From: Pseudomonas brassicacearum
Lineage (GTDB): Bacteria; Pseudomonadota; Gammaproteobacteria; Pseudomonadales; Pseudomonadaceae
NCBI RefSeq assembly: GCF_000585995.1
Contig: NZ_CP007410.1
Location: 3,003,430-3,067,429 of the forward strand
Length of the DNA: 64,000 nucleotides
Reading direction: 5' to 3'
This document shows positions 26,301 through 35,329 of the stretch, in pieces. The stretch's first letter is position 1. Every line of letters starts with the position of its first letter. The translations under genes and the position numbers were made by a program. Below the pieces are notes generated by a model, which saw only the letters and a program-made list of their open reading frames with translations, did no database searches and was not told where the DNA came from.

Positions 26301-26843
26301 GAGCTGCGCAAATATTCGCGCTCGATCATCATCAAGGGCGCCCGCTCGCCAGAGCGCCTGCTGGACGAAGTGACACTCTTTCTGCACAAAGTCGAATCCC
26401 GGTTGTCCCATGAACGGCAGCGGATGCTCAAGACCGCCCGCAGCCGCGACAAGGTTTTCGAAGGCCGCAAGGTGCTGTTGGTGGACGACGATGTGCGCAA
26501 CATCTTTGCCCTGACCAGCGCCCTGGAGGCGAAAGGGGCAATCGTGGTCATCGGCCGTAACGGCTATGAAGCGATCGAACGCCTGAATGAAGTCGACGAC
26601 ATCGACCTGGTGTTGATGGACGTGATGATGCCGGAGATGGACGGTTTCGAAGCCACCGCGCTGATCCGCAAGGACCCGCGCTGGCGCAAGTTGCCGATCA
26701 TTGCCGTGACGGCCAAGGCCATGAAGGATGATCAGGAGCGCTGCCTGGCGGCGGGTTCCAATGATTACCTGGCCAAACCGATCGACCTGGATCGTCTGTT
26801 CTCACTGATTCGCGTGTGGTTGCCGAATATGGAAAGAATTTAG
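23361..26843 (+). CDS. Hybrid sensor histidine kinase, CHASE3-GAF-HisKA-HATPase-REC-REC-REC
   Basis: A 1160-residue membrane kinase. TM1 is about residues 26-48 and TM2 about 184-205, flanking a periplasmic CHASE3-like helical sensor (DLETGMRGYLLSGDEHFL). A GAF domain spans about 240-395, and a long Gln/Glu-rich coiled coil about 395-485. The HisKA H-box is MSHELRTPLN (His near 495). ATPase N and G boxes follow (NLLSNAVKF, GTGLGLSIS). After a Pro/Ala-rich linker come three receivers with phospho-Asp sites LLDMRLPD (about 818), IIDLKLPD (about 940) and LMDVMMPE (about 1087). It is the first gene of a five-gene signalling operon; its stop shares a base with the cheR start. Confidence 0.93.
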   Translation: MTPSSSVDEQSFRKLLSRNISLPLGMGALSAVFFIVLITYLLSVIQWVGHTDRVINNANEALKLSVDLETGMRGYLLSGDEHFLDPYEVAKPRIAVALDTLLELTADNPVQTDRLHKVQALQVEWANYAQSMIDLQRSSGDYRGAVKAGRGKRLTDEIRKTFEDIVETEQQLRAARNEEVRTTTVWSIALYLLFVAAVSGLLAYVGRRDLLTLSSNYSASLKVQQQSALHLEKQAWLRNGQTLLAEQVLGQLSLNLLGRNILQFCAQYMGTVVAALYAREENGVLKRVATYGMSREEDEQHQLIVAGEGIVGQAVQQGRPIRLDDVPDDYLKISSGLGRGLPNSVVVVPTSDDDRINGVIELGFLRPLTDRDLELLELVAGNIGTSIEAARYRQRLQEVLAETQQLNEELQVQQEELKTANEELEEQSRILKESQAHLEAQQQELEQTNEQLAEQRDAMDQKNSELNLAQIQLQERAEELQRSSKYKSEFLANMSHELRTPLNSSLILSKLLAENPQQNLSEEQVKFAESIYSAGNDLLNLINDILDISKVEAGKLEVRPENTSVARLVEGLRDMFKPLAADKGLSFEAQLLPDAPSMLYTDRQRLEQVIKNLLSNAVKFTEQGSVSLSVAGQPGSGIAFIVRDSGIGIAADQQQSIFEAFRQADGTTNRRYGGTGLGLSISRDLATLLGGSITVSSEPGQGSVFTLVLPERYIEPGQTPAAPRVFTPTATAPAPALPTPAPAPLIAQVDTPIARFADDRDKAPFATRCILVIEDEPKFARILFDLAHELGYQCLVAHGADEGFDLAMQLSPDAILLDMRLPDHSGLTVLQRLKERADTRHIPVHVISVEDRVEAAMHMGAVGYAVKPTTREELKDVFARLEAKLTQKVKRVLLVEDDDLQRDSITRLIGDDDIEITAVGLAQQALDLLRTNVYDCMIIDLKLPDMLGNDLLKRMSTEEICSFPPVIVYTGRNLTRDEEAELRKYSRSIIIKGARSPERLLDEVTLFLHKVESRLSHERQRMLKTARSRDKVFEGRKVLLVDDDVRNIFALTSALEAKGAIVVIGRNGYEAIERLNEVDDIDLVLMDVMMPEMDGFEATALIRKDPRWRKLPIIAVTAKAMKDDQERCLAAGSNDYLAKPIDLDRLFSLIRVWLPNMERI

Positions 26844-27658
26844 TGGAACGTGACACTGACATTGAACTTCGTTTGTTGATCGAAGCGATCTACCTTAAAT
26901 ACAGCTACGATTTTCGGGATTACTCCGGTGCATCCATCAAGCGTCGGGTCCACCATGCGTTGAGCCAGTTCGAGTGCAAGACCATCTCGGCGCTGCAGGA
27001 GCGCGTGTTGCACGACCCGGGCATGTTCATGCAGTTGCTGCAGCTGTTGACGATTCCTGTCAGCGAGATGTTTCGCGACCCTTCGCATTTCCTGGCGATC
27101 CGCGAGGAAGTGGTGCCGGTGCTCAAGACGTATCCGTCGATCAAGATCTGGATCGCCGGATGCAGCACGGGGGAGGAGGTCTACTCCATGGCGATTCTAT
27201 TGCGCGAGGAAGGCCTGCTGGATCGCACGCTCATCTATGCCACCGATATCAATCCACGTTCGCTGGAAAAAGCCAAGCAGGGCATCTTCTCGCTGGAGAA
27301 CGTACGGGCCTATACCCAAAACTATCAGCTCGCCGGGGGGCGGCGATCATTTGCCGATTACTACACGGCGGCCTACGATTACGCGATGTTCGACAAAACC
27401 CTGCGTGAGAACGTGACCTTTGCCGACCACAGTTTGGCGACCGATAGTGTCTTTTCAGAAACTCAATTAATTTCATGTCGTAACGTATTGATATATTTCA
27501 ATAAGAAGCTGCAAGATCGTGCGTTCGGGTTGTTTCATGAATCCCTCTGTCACCGCGGGTTCCTGGTGTTGGGCAGCAAAGAGACAGTGGATTTCTCGGC
27601 TTACGGTCATCAATTCGAAGCCCTCGTCAAACAGGAACGGATCTATCGCAAGTTATGA
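26843..27658 (+). CDS. CheR-type protein-glutamate O-methyltransferase
   Basis: A 271-residue SAM-dependent methyltransferase. The N-terminal helical domain (IYLKYSYDFRDYSGASIKRRV) precedes the SAM site WIAGCSTGEEVYSMAIL and the catalytic-domain motif ISCRNVLIYFNKKLQ. It starts with GTG at 26843, overlapping the kinase TAG by one base, with GGAAAG about 6 bases upstream. There is no chemoreceptor nearby, so its substrate may be a non-chemotaxis partner, as in CheB/CheR-linked sensory kinases (inference). Confidence 0.9.
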   Translation: MERDTDIELRLLIEAIYLKYSYDFRDYSGASIKRRVHHALSQFECKTISALQERVLHDPGMFMQLLQLLTIPVSEMFRDPSHFLAIREEVVPVLKTYPSIKIWIAGCSTGEEVYSMAILLREEGLLDRTLIYATDINPRSLEKAKQGIFSLENVRAYTQNYQLAGGRRSFADYYTAAYDYAMFDKTLRENVTFADHSLATDSVFSETQLISCRNVLIYFNKKLQDRAFGLFHESLCHRGFLVLGSKETVDFSAYGHQFEALVKQERIYRKL

Positions 27659-28233
27659 ATCACATGATCAGGTCCCGAATCGAGGCCATTGTCGTCGGCG
27701 CATCCGCTGGCGGCGTCGAAGCGCTGCTCAAGGTGTTCGGGCAATTGCGCAAGGGCTTCGGCGTGCCGATCCTGGTGGTGCTGCATTTGCCGGATGAGCG
27801 CCACAGCCAGTTGGCCCATGTGTTTGGCTATCGTCTTGCCGTACCGGTGGAGGAAGCCCAGGACAAGCAGGACATCGTGCCTGGCACCTTGTACGTGGCA
27901 GCGCCCGGCTATCACTTGTCGGTCGAGGCCGACCGCAGTCTGTCGTTGAGCCTGGAGGAACCGGTGCATCACTCGCGGCCGTCCATTGATGTGCTATTCG
28001 AGTCAGCCGCCGATGTCTACGGTCCGAACCTGCTGGCGATCGTACTGACCGGTGCCAACAGCGACGGTGCCAAGGGGCTGGCCAGGGTTCGGGAGCTGGG
28101 TGGCATCACGGTGGTCCAGGATCCCGGCGAAGCACAAGTCTCGACCATGCCCGAAGCGGCGCTGGCTCTACACGAGCCCGACCATATCCTTACTTTGCAA
28201 GACATCGGCCAGTTGCTGGCCGGGCTGGAATGA
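27655..28233 (+). CDS. CheB-type methylesterase domain protein
   Basis: A 192-residue stand-alone CheB catalytic domain without the usual N-terminal receiver. The active-site Ser is in GASAGGVEAL, the His region is VVLHLPDERHS, and the Asp is in LTGANSDGAKGL. It overlaps cheR by ATGA and the next kinase gene by ATGA, so translation is coupled. Lacking a receiver, it is not directly controlled by phosphorylation; control could come from its operon partners. Confidence 0.9.
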   Translation: MNHMIRSRIEAIVVGASAGGVEALLKVFGQLRKGFGVPILVVLHLPDERHSQLAHVFGYRLAVPVEEAQDKQDIVPGTLYVAAPGYHLSVEADRSLSLSLEEPVHHSRPSIDVLFESAADVYGPNLLAIVLTGANSDGAKGLARVRELGGITVVQDPGEAQVSTMPEAALALHEPDHILTLQDIGQLLAGLE

Positions 28234-29519
28234 ACCACATGCTAAGAGATATTCAAGCCAAACTGCTGATCGTCGACGATCTGCCGGAGAATCTGTTGGC
28301 CCTGGACGCGCTGATCAAGCGCGAAGATCGCCAGGTCTTCAAGGCCCTGTCGGCTGACGAAGCGCTTTCCCTGTTGCTGCAGCATGAGTTTGCCCTGGCC
28401 ATTATTGATGTGCAGATGCCGGGAATGAACGGTTTCGAACTGGCCGAGCTGATGCGTGGCACGGAGAAGACTCGCAGCATCCCGATCATTTTTGTCAGCG
28501 CCGCGGGGCGTGAACGCAACTATGCCTTCACCGGCTATGAAAGCGGTGCGGTGGATTTCCTGCACAAGCCGCTGGACACCCATGCGGTCAAAAGCAAGGT
28601 CAATGTGTTCGTCGAGCTCTATCGCCAGAGAAAGGCGATGAAGGAACAGGTCGTTGCCCTGGAGCAGAGTCGCCGGGAGCAGGAGATTTTGTTGCAGCAG
28701 CTGGAGGCCACTCGCAGCGAGCTGGAGCAGGCGGTGCGGATGCGTGATGACTTTATGTCAATCGTCGCCCATGAGGTGCGCACGCCCCTCAATGGCCTGA
28801 TTCTCGAGACGCAATTGCGCAAGATGCACCTGGCCCGGGATAACGCCGCGGCGTTCAGCCTGGACAAGGTGCGCGCGATGGTCGAGCGCGACGAACGCCA
28901 GATCAAGAGCCTGATCCGGCTGATCGAGGACATGCTGGACGTATCGCGGATTCGCACCGGCAAGTTGTCCATCCGTCCGACCCGGTTCAATCTGACGACG
29001 CTGGTGCAGGGCCTGCTGCACAATTTCCAGCCGCAGATCGCGGCGGCCGAGTGCTCATTGATCTGTACAGCAGAACCCTCGGTGGAGGGGCTCTGGGATG
29101 AGTTTCGTATTGAACAGGTGGTGTCGAACCTGCTGACCAACGCCTTGCGCTACGGCGGCAAAAGCCCGATCGAGGTGCGTGTCTACAAGACGTCGGACCA
29201 TGCCTGTGTCGAAGTCCAGGACCACGGCATCGGCATCAGCGAAGAAAACCAGCAGCGCATCTTCCAGCAATTCGAGCGGGTGTCCTCCAAGGCCGTCGCT
29301 TCCGGCCTGGGGCTGGGACTGTTCATCTCCGAGCAGATTGTGACCGCTCATGGCGGGACGATCACGGTCAATAGTCGCATCAATGAAGGGGCGTTGTTTC
29401 GGGTTTGCCTGCCTTTGCAGAAAATCGTCTTGAACAAAACCGTCGAACAGACGCAACCTCTGAGTGACCCCAAGGTCGTATCAGCAGCTATTGATCGAAC
29501 AAAGGCTTCTCATGAGTGA
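28230..29519 (+). CDS. Hybrid REC-HisKA-HATPase kinase
   Basis: A 429-residue soluble protein. The N-terminal receiver (IVDDLP; phospho-Asp in IIDVQMPGMNG; Lys in LHKPLD) is followed by a coiled coil (about 130-170). Next come HisKA (IVAHEVRTPLNG) and a HATPase domain (NLLTNALRYGG, SGLGLGLFIS). It has no membrane segment, so it probably receives phosphate from, or reports to, the large hybrid kinase upstream. Confidence 0.92.
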   Translation: MNHMLRDIQAKLLIVDDLPENLLALDALIKREDRQVFKALSADEALSLLLQHEFALAIIDVQMPGMNGFELAELMRGTEKTRSIPIIFVSAAGRERNYAFTGYESGAVDFLHKPLDTHAVKSKVNVFVELYRQRKAMKEQVVALEQSRREQEILLQQLEATRSELEQAVRMRDDFMSIVAHEVRTPLNGLILETQLRKMHLARDNAAAFSLDKVRAMVERDERQIKSLIRLIEDMLDVSRIRTGKLSIRPTRFNLTTLVQGLLHNFQPQIAAAECSLICTAEPSVEGLWDEFRIEQVVSNLLTNALRYGGKSPIEVRVYKTSDHACVEVQDHGIGISEENQQRIFQQFERVSSKAVASGLGLGLFISEQIVTAHGGTITVNSRINEGALFRVCLPLQKIVLNKTVEQTQPLSDPKVVSAAIDRTKASHE

Positions 29520-29889
29520 AGATGCGCAAGACGTAGTACTGATTGTCGAGGACGATCCGTCGATCCTGATGGTGCTGTCTGCCTACCTGTCGGGTGAGGG
29601 GTATCGGATACTGCAGGCCGAAAACGGTGAGCAGGCGTTCGAGATCCTGGCGAGCAAGCCACACCTGGACATGATGATCACCGACTTCCGCCTGCCGGGC
29701 GGCATTACCGGTGTGCAGATCGCGGAGCCGGCGGTCCGGTTGCGCCCCGACCTGAAAGTCATCTTTATCAGCGGTTACGCGCAGGAAGTGCGCGACACCG
29801 ACAGCCCGATCACCCGCAAGGCCCCGATCCTGGACAAACCCTTCGACCTGGATGAATTGCAGGACATCATGCAGTCCATGCTGTCGTAG
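29512..29889 (+). CDS. Single-domain response regulator
   Basis: A 125-residue receiver (IVEDDPS; Asp in MITDFRLPGG; Lys in ILDKPFD). It overlaps the preceding kinase gene by 8 bases, with AAAGG before the ATG. It is the last gene of the signalling operon and is followed by a family B REP pair. Confidence 0.9.
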   Translation: MSEDAQDVVLIVEDDPSILMVLSAYLSGEGYRILQAENGEQAFEILASKPHLDMMITDFRLPGGITGVQIAEPAVRLRPDLKVIFISGYAQEVRDTDSPITRKAPILDKPFDLDELQDIMQSMLS

Positions 29890-29925
29890 GCAGCCTGGCC
29901 CGGGTGCCTGCGGTTCAAGGGGCTC

Positions 29926-30059
29926 TTGTGGCGAGGGAGCTTGCTCCCGCTGGACGGCGAAGCCGTCCCAAACCGGCTGACGTGTACCTTGCAGGCAATC
30001 CGCGTCAGCCGGTTTTACGACGGCTGCGCCGCCGAGCGGGAGCAAGCTCCCTCGCCACA
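29926..30059. repeat. REP inverted pair, family B
   Basis: TTGTGGCGAGGGAGCTTGCT and its inverted copy enclose an inner inverted pair CGGCTGACG / CGTCAGCCG. It fills the convergent gap between the two signalling operons and probably ends transcription from both sides. Confidence 0.85.
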
Positions 30060-30096
30060 TTGGGCCACCACATGCCCAATTATGACTGTTACGCCC

Positions 30097-31767
30097 TCAA
30101 GTCTTGATCATCTCCCGCACCTTGGCCGTCAACAAATCAAACGTGAACGGCTTGGTAATCATCTGCATGCCCGGGTCAAGGAAACCGCCGCGTACCGCTG
30201 CATGCTCAGCGTAACCGGTGATGAACAATACCCGCAGGTCCGGACGGATCTGCCGGCCGATTTCCGCCAATTGCCGACCATTCATGCCTGGCAGGCCCAC
30301 GTCACTGATCAACAGATCGATGCGCTGGCCTGACTCGAGGATCGGCACTGCATTGTTGGCGTCGGCGGCCTCGACAAAGGCATAACCCAGTTCGCTCAAC
30401 ACGGCACTGACCAGCACCCGCACCGCCGGATCGTCTTCGACGATCAGCACTGTCTCGCCATCCTGCGCGTTCGGTGCGTGCTGTGTAACGGGCAAGGGCT
30501 CTTGAATCGCTTCGCCCACGAAGCGGGGCAGGTAAAGATTGACCGTGGTGCCTTTGCCGACTTCGCTGTCGATCGTCACATGGCCGTGGGATTGCTTGCT
30601 GAACCCATAGATCATCGACAGGCCCAGTCCGGTGCCCTGGCCGATGGGTTTAGTGGTGAAGAACGGATCGAATGCGCGATTGATGACCGCCTCGGGCATG
30701 CCGCAACCGGAGTCCTGCACGCTCAGTACCACATAATCGCCGGGTTCCAGGTTGGTGTAGGCGTCGGTGAAGCCGACATCCAAGTGGCGGTTGAAAGTCT
30801 GCACCACCAACTTGCCGCCGTCGGGCATGGCATCCCGGGCGTTGAGCACCAGGTTGAGCAGGGCGCTTTCCAGTTGATTGGGATCGGCTTCAGCGATCCA
30901 GAGCTGATCGTCAAGCTGCATGTCCAGCCGTATGCTTTCGTTGAGGCTGCGCTGCAAAAGCTCACCCATGGACAGCACCAACGTGTTCATCTGAACGGCC
31001 TTGGAGTCCAGTGATTGCCGCCGTGAGAAGGCGAGCAGGCGATGGGTCAGGCCGGCGGCGCGGTTGGCGGAGGTCACGCCCAGGTCGATCAGGCTGTCCA
31101 GGTCTTCGGTACGGCCACGGGCCAGGCGCCGGCGCAGCAATTCAAGGCTGCCGATGATCCCGGTGAGCATGTTGTTGAAGTCATGGGCGATGCCGCCGGT
31201 GAGCTGGCCGACGGCTTCCATTTTCTGCGACTGGCGCAGGGCCTCTTCGTTATGACGCAATTGGGCGGTGCGCTCTTCCACCTGCTGCTCGAGGGTTTCG
31301 AGGGTTGTTTGCAGGCGTAGCTCACTGTTGCTGAGGTCGATCAGGCGGTCCCGGGCCTCGTACTGCCTTCGGCGTCCGCGCACGGCGGTGGTCACCAGGC
31401 TGACCAGGGTTACCGGGTGGAAAGGCCGTTCCAGAAAGGTTACGTTGCCCAGCTGGGCGCCGATGCGGGCTGCCGGGTTCTGTTCGGGACCACCGTGGTG
31501 GGTCAGCAGGACAATGGGCAGGTCGGACCACGCCGGTTGCTGTTCGATATGTAGCAGCAACGTTTCCAGGTCCGGTCCGACCAGGGCTTCGGAGGACACC
31601 ACCAGCAGGCCGGCACCCAGCTCCAGCTCCTCGCACAGGTGTCCCAGATGGCGACAGACGAGGCCAGAAAAACCGGCTTCGTTGAGGATCATCAGGGCGA
31701 TCTGGCTGTCCCGTCCCAGCGGCGCGAGGATCAATGCACGCTCCGACAGGGGCTCGGCCGACGTCAC
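30097..31767 (-). CDS. Hybrid histidine kinase with pseudo-receiver N-terminus
   Basis: A 556-residue soluble kinase. Residues 1-130 resemble a receiver fold but lack a clear phospho-Asp loop. A coiled coil follows, then HisKA with [17 protein letters not shown], HATPase ([26 protein letters not shown]) and a C-terminal receiver (VEDDPAVR; Asp in [12 protein letters not shown]; Lys in ITKPFT). It starts with GTG at 31767, overlapping the KaiC-like gene's TGA (GTGA), so the two are co-translated. Confidence 0.92.
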   Translation of the reverse strand: MTSAEPLSERALILAPLGRDSQIALMILNEAGFSGLVCRHLGHLCEELELGAGLLVVSSEALVGPDLETLLLHIEQQPAWSDLPIVLLTHHGGPEQNPAARIGAQLGNVTFLERPFHPVTLVSLVTTAVRGRRRQYEARDRLIDLSNSELRLQTTLETLEQQVEERTAQLRHNEEALRQSQKMEAVGQLTGGIAHDFNNMLTGIIGSLELLRRRLARGRTEDLDSLIDLGVTSANRAAGLTHRLLAFSRRQSLDSKAVQMNTLVLSMGELLQRSLNESIRLDMQLDDQLWIAEADPNQLESALLNLVLNARDAMPDGGKLVVQTFNRHLDVGFTDAYTNLEPGDYVVLSVQDSGCGMPEAVINRAFDPFFTTKPIGQGTGLGLSMIYGFSKQSHGHVTIDSEVGKGTTVNLYLPRFVGEAIQEPLPVTQHAPNAQDGETVLIVEDDPAVRVLVSAVLSELGYAFVEAADANNAVPILESGQRIDLLISDVGLPGMNGRQLAEIGRQIRPDLRVLFITGYAEHAAVRGGFLDPGMQMITKPFTFDLLTAKVREMIKT

Positions 31768-33281
31768 TGTGGTTCATCCTTGAGCAGCGGGTTATCCGCC
31801 CCCATGTAATTGGGCACACCCCGTAATACCCCCTGGAACGATTCCAGCGGTTCACCAATGGTCATGCCTTGGTTGCTGATGCGGTATTCGCGAATGGTGG
31901 ATTCGTGGCTGCCGGTGCGTTTCTTGATGATGGAGATCGCCCGGCGAACTTTGCCCAGCGCTTCGAAGTAACGCAACAGAATCACCGTGTCGGCCAGGTA
32001 GGTGATGTCCACGGGTGCCTGCATGTCGCCCACCAGGCCGTGTTGCGCCACGGTCATGAAGGTCGCCGCGCCCCTGCGGTTCAGATAGAGCAACAGCTCA
32101 TGCACATGCAGCACCAGGGCGTTTTCCTCCGGCATGGCAGCCTGGTAGCCGTTGATGCTGTCGATGACAACGGTCTTGATGTTGCCTTCATCGACGCAAC
32201 GGCGCACCCGATGCGAGAATTCGCCAGGAGACAGCTCAGCGGCGTCCACTTGTTCGATCACCAGATTGCCGGTGCTGCGCAGGGCCTCCAGGTCGATGCC
32301 GACATTCCTCATACGCTCGAACAGCAAGCCCAGCTCTTCGTCGAAGATGAACAGCGCGGCTTTCTCGCCACGGTGCACCGCCGCTGCGGCGAAGATCATC
32401 GAGATTAGCGACTTGCCGGTACCGGCGGGCCCCAGGATCAACGTGCTGGAGCCGGTCTCGATGCCGCCGCCCAGCAGGGCATCCACACCATCGAGGCCGC
32501 TGGAGAGCTGTCGCCGCAGGTATTGCCCCCGGTGTTCAGCGGCCACCAGGCGCGGAAACACATGGACGCCGTCGCCCATGATGGTGAAGTCATGAAAGCC
32601 GCCGCGGTACTTCTGCCCGCGATATTTCACCACCCGAACACGCCGCCGCTCGGCGCCATAGTTGGGGGTCAGTTCTTCCAGGCGAATCACCCCGTGGGCA
32701 ACGCTGTGCACGGTCTTATCCAAGGATTCGGTGGTCAGGTCATCCAGCAGCAGTACGGTGGCGTCGTAGCGCACGAAGTAATGCTTGATGGCCAGGATCT
32801 GCCGGCGATAGCGCAGGGAGCTTTGCGCCAGCAGGCGAATCTCCGACAGGCTGTCGAGCACCACTCGGGTCGGCTTGACGCGCTCGACCACTTCGAAGAT
32901 CTGTCGGGTCGCTTCGCCCAGCTCCAGGTCGGAGGAGTACAACAGGCTTTGCTGATGCTCGGCATTGAGCAGGCTTTCGGGTGGGGTCAGCTCGAAGATA
33001 TGAACGTTTTCATCGATCGTCCAGCCGTGGGATGCCGCGCCCTGACGCAGTTCACGCTCGGTTTCCGACAACGTGATGTACAACGAGCGCTCGCCGGCCT
33101 TGGCACCGGCCAGCAGAAATTGCAACGCGACCGTGGTTTTACCAGTCCCCGGCTCCCCCTCCAGGAGGAACACATGGCCGCGGGACAGACCACCGGAAAG
33201 GATGTCGTCCAGCCCTTCGATACCGGTGGCGGCTTTTGCGCTGATCAACTCGTTAGATGTAGACAAAAAAAGCCCTCTCAT
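31764..33281 (-). CDS. KaiC-like double RecA-fold ATPase
   Basis: About 505 residues with two KaiC/RadA-type ATPase domains. Walker A motifs are GEPGTGKTTVALQF and GPAGTGKSLISMIF. Walker B-type strands are RVVLDSLSEI and TVVIDSINGY. There is no kaiA or kaiB nearby. In non-cyanobacteria such KaiC2-like proteins pair with histidine kinases in stress signalling, as the neighbour here suggests. The start is ATG 33281, or TTG 33266, which sits just after AGAGGG and gives a start like STSNELISAKAATG; the TTG may be the true one. Confidence 0.9.
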   Translation of the reverse strand: MRGLFLSTSNELISAKAATGIEGLDDILSGGLSRGHVFLLEGEPGTGKTTVALQFLLAGAKAGERSLYITLSETERELRQGAASHGWTIDENVHIFELTPPESLLNAEHQQSLLYSSDLELGEATRQIFEVVERVKPTRVVLDSLSEIRLLAQSSLRYRRQILAIKHYFVRYDATVLLLDDLTTESLDKTVHSVAHGVIRLEELTPNYGAERRRVRVVKYRGQKYRGGFHDFTIMGDGVHVFPRLVAAEHRGQYLRRQLSSGLDGVDALLGGGIETGSSTLILGPAGTGKSLISMIFAAAAVHRGEKAALFIFDEELGLLFERMRNVGIDLEALRSTGNLVIEQVDAAELSPGEFSHRVRRCVDEGNIKTVVIDSINGYQAAMPEENALVLHVHELLLYLNRRGAATFMTVAQHGLVGDMQAPVDITYLADTVILLRYFEALGKVRRAISIIKKRTGSHESTIREYRISNQGMTIGEPLESFQGVLRGVPNYMGADNPLLKDEPQ

Positions 33282-33420
33282 GACTAGGGAAGTGGGGCAG
33301 CAGGCTGGAGTACGCCTGGGAATGAACTGCCTGAACACTTGACCTTTGGCGATGATGGCGGTTCCGCTTTCGTTGACAAAACGCGGTGAACTGCACAACT
33401 TTTGATTGTCGGTGCGATGC

Positions 33421-34476
33421 CTACAGACCCTGCTGCAACGCTGGATCGTCGGGGTTGAGCTGCTCAAGTTGGGCTAGCAGGATCTGCACATTCTGCAACT
33501 GTCCGGACTCCTTCCAATAGTTGATCAACAGCACCCGGGCCTTGCGGTCGGCGGGGTAGCGCTGGACGATTTCCTGCAGTTGTTTCTGTGCGGCTTCCAG
33601 TTCCTGCTCGGCGTGCAGGGTGGTTGCCAGGTCGTAGCGATACGTTCGGTTATTGGGCTCCAGCTCCACGGCTTTGGCCAAGCCGAGTACCGCGTATTCG
33701 CTTTGGCCATGTTGCAGCAGCCACAGGCCCAGTGCATGTTGCAGGTAAGCCGAGTCCGGCTGGGTTTGCAACTGCCGGGCGAGTAATTGTCTTGCGGCTT
33801 CGCCCTGGCCTTGTTTGTCCAGCACTTCGATTTGCATGACCAGTGCGGGAAGGTTGTCGGGTTGCAGGCGCAATGTTTGTTCCAGGGCCTGTTGGGCTTT
33901 TTTCAACTCAGCGTTGTGCAAGTGCAGGCGGGCGAGCTGATAGTAGGATTCGGCGGTCTGCGGCCCGTCCCCGAGCACCTGCTCCCAGGTATCGATGGCG
34001 AGCTGCATCGCTCCGAAATACAAGCCCAGGTCATCGGGCGACGAGCCCAGCAGTGCGTTCACGGCGGCGAACCGGACGTTCTGGTCGTCATCATCGAGTA
34101 ACGGTCCCAGCAGCAGGCTGCGCTGGCCCGTCGGCAACAGCCCGACGAGGCTGCCAATGGCGGCACGACGTACGTCCGCCGATTCGCTGTGCAGGTCCGC
34201 ACCCGCCAGTTTCAGGGCTTGCGGGCTTGGGTAGTTGGGCAGTTCGGCATGCAGCCACACGCGGCGCTTGGGTGAGAGGTCCGGGCGCCCCAATTGTTGA
34301 TAAAGCTCTCGCGCCGCACCCGGCTGCCCGTTGCGGGCCTTTGTCAGGGCTTCGCTGTAGCCACGCTTGATCGCTTCGGGGATCTGCGGGGTGGTGCTGC
34401 GTAGCCACACCGCGACGAGACCGATCACCAACAGGACGGACAGGCTGATAAGTAAATAGCGGCGAGGCGAGGGCAT
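33421..34476 (-). CDS. TPR and HEAT-like repeat membrane-anchored protein
   Basis: A 351-residue protein with an N-terminal membrane anchor (YLLISLSVLLVIGLVAVWL). A helical region follows with HEAT-like repeats around 90-150 (DVRRAAIGSLVGLL, NVRFAAVNALLG). At least four TPR units fill about 180-345, such as AESYYQLARLHLHNAELKKAQQALEQ. A protein-interaction role in the periplasm is likely; function unknown. Start at ATG 34476; the frame upstream overlaps the SDR gene and is rejected. Confidence 0.75.
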   Translation of the reverse strand: MPSPRRYLLISLSVLLVIGLVAVWLRSTTPQIPEAIKRGYSEALTKARNGQPGAARELYQQLGRPDLSPKRRVWLHAELPNYPSPQALKLAGADLHSESADVRRAAIGSLVGLLPTGQRSLLLGPLLDDDDQNVRFAAVNALLGSSPDDLGLYFGAMQLAIDTWEQVLGDGPQTAESYYQLARLHLHNAELKKAQQALEQTLRLQPDNLPALVMQIEVLDKQGQGEAARQLLARQLQTQPDSAYLQHALGLWLLQHGQSEYAVLGLAKAVELEPNNRTYRYDLATTLHAEQELEAAQKQLQEIVQRYPADRKARVLLINYWKESGQLQNVQILLAQLEQLNPDDPALQQGL

Positions 34477-34561
34477 GCAGGCAATCCATAACCAGAAGCG
34501 TGAAATGTCGCAAGCTTCGGCCAGGCGCGAGCCTGAGTCAAACCTTAAGGCCGCTTTGGGC

Positions 34562-35329
34562 TCAAACCTCGGGCAAGGTTGAGCCGCCGTCGACCACCAG
34601 GGTTTGCCCGGTGACATAGGAAGCCAGGTCCGACGCCAGGAACAGCATGGCCCCGGCGATGTCGCTCGGCTTGCCCAGGCGACCCAGGGGGACCCGGCGG
34701 GCGATGTCCTGGTTGACCTCATCATCCCCGAGGTTCGCCATGGCCGGGGTGGCGATCATGCCGGGTTCGACGCCGTTGACCCGCACGTTCTGCGCCGCCA
34801 GTTCCAGCGCCGCGTTGCGAATGAAACCATTGACCCCGGCCTTGGACGCCGCGTAGTGGCTAAGGCCCGGATAGGCCACTCTCGGGCCGGTGACCGAGGA
34901 GGTCACCAGCACGCAACCTTGGCCCTGGCGCTGGAACATCGGCAGCGCCGCCTGGGTCAGCCAGAACAGCGCCGAGAGGTTCACCGCCAGCGTTCGCTCA
35001 AGTATTGGCGGGGTGATTTCGGCGAACGGTGTCAGCGGAAAATACCCGGCGTTGTGCACCAGGACATCCAGCCTTCCCATGCCTTGCTCCAACCCGGCCA
35101 TCATCCCGGAGATCGCCGTGGCATCGGCCAGGTCGACCCCCACGGCTTGCACCTGACAGCCCCCGGCAGTCAATTCGCTCGCCACTGCTTCGGCCTGCGT
35201 CAGGCCCAGGTCGGCGATCACCACACGGGCCCCGCGCAGGGCGAAGGCTTCAACGATGGCCCGACCAATGCCCTGGGCCCCTCCGGTGACCAACACGGTT
35301 TTACCCCTGAAATCCAGATCTTCAGGCAT
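34562..35329 (-). CDS. Short-chain dehydrogenase/reductase (SDR 1)
   Basis: A 255-residue classical SDR. The cofactor motif is TGGAQGIGRAI, NAG is in LVHNAGYF, the catalytic Ser is in VLVTSSVTG, and Tyr-x3-Lys is in HYAASKAG. An Asp after strand 2 (VVIADLG) suggests NAD(H). GGAGG precedes the ATG. It is the last gene of a minus-strand set with SDR 2, a MoaF-like protein and a LuxR regulator, and overlaps SDR 2 by 8 bases. Confidence 0.88.
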   Translation of the reverse strand: MPEDLDFRGKTVLVTGGAQGIGRAIVEAFALRGARVVIADLGLTQAEAVASELTAGGCQVQAVGVDLADATAISGMMAGLEQGMGRLDVLVHNAGYFPLTPFAEITPPILERTLAVNLSALFWLTQAALPMFQRQGQGCVLVTSSVTGPRVAYPGLSHYAASKAGVNGFIRNAALELAAQNVRVNGVEPGMIATPAMANLGDDEVNQDIARRVPLGRLGKPSDIAGAMLFLASDLASYVTGQTLVVDGGSTLPEV

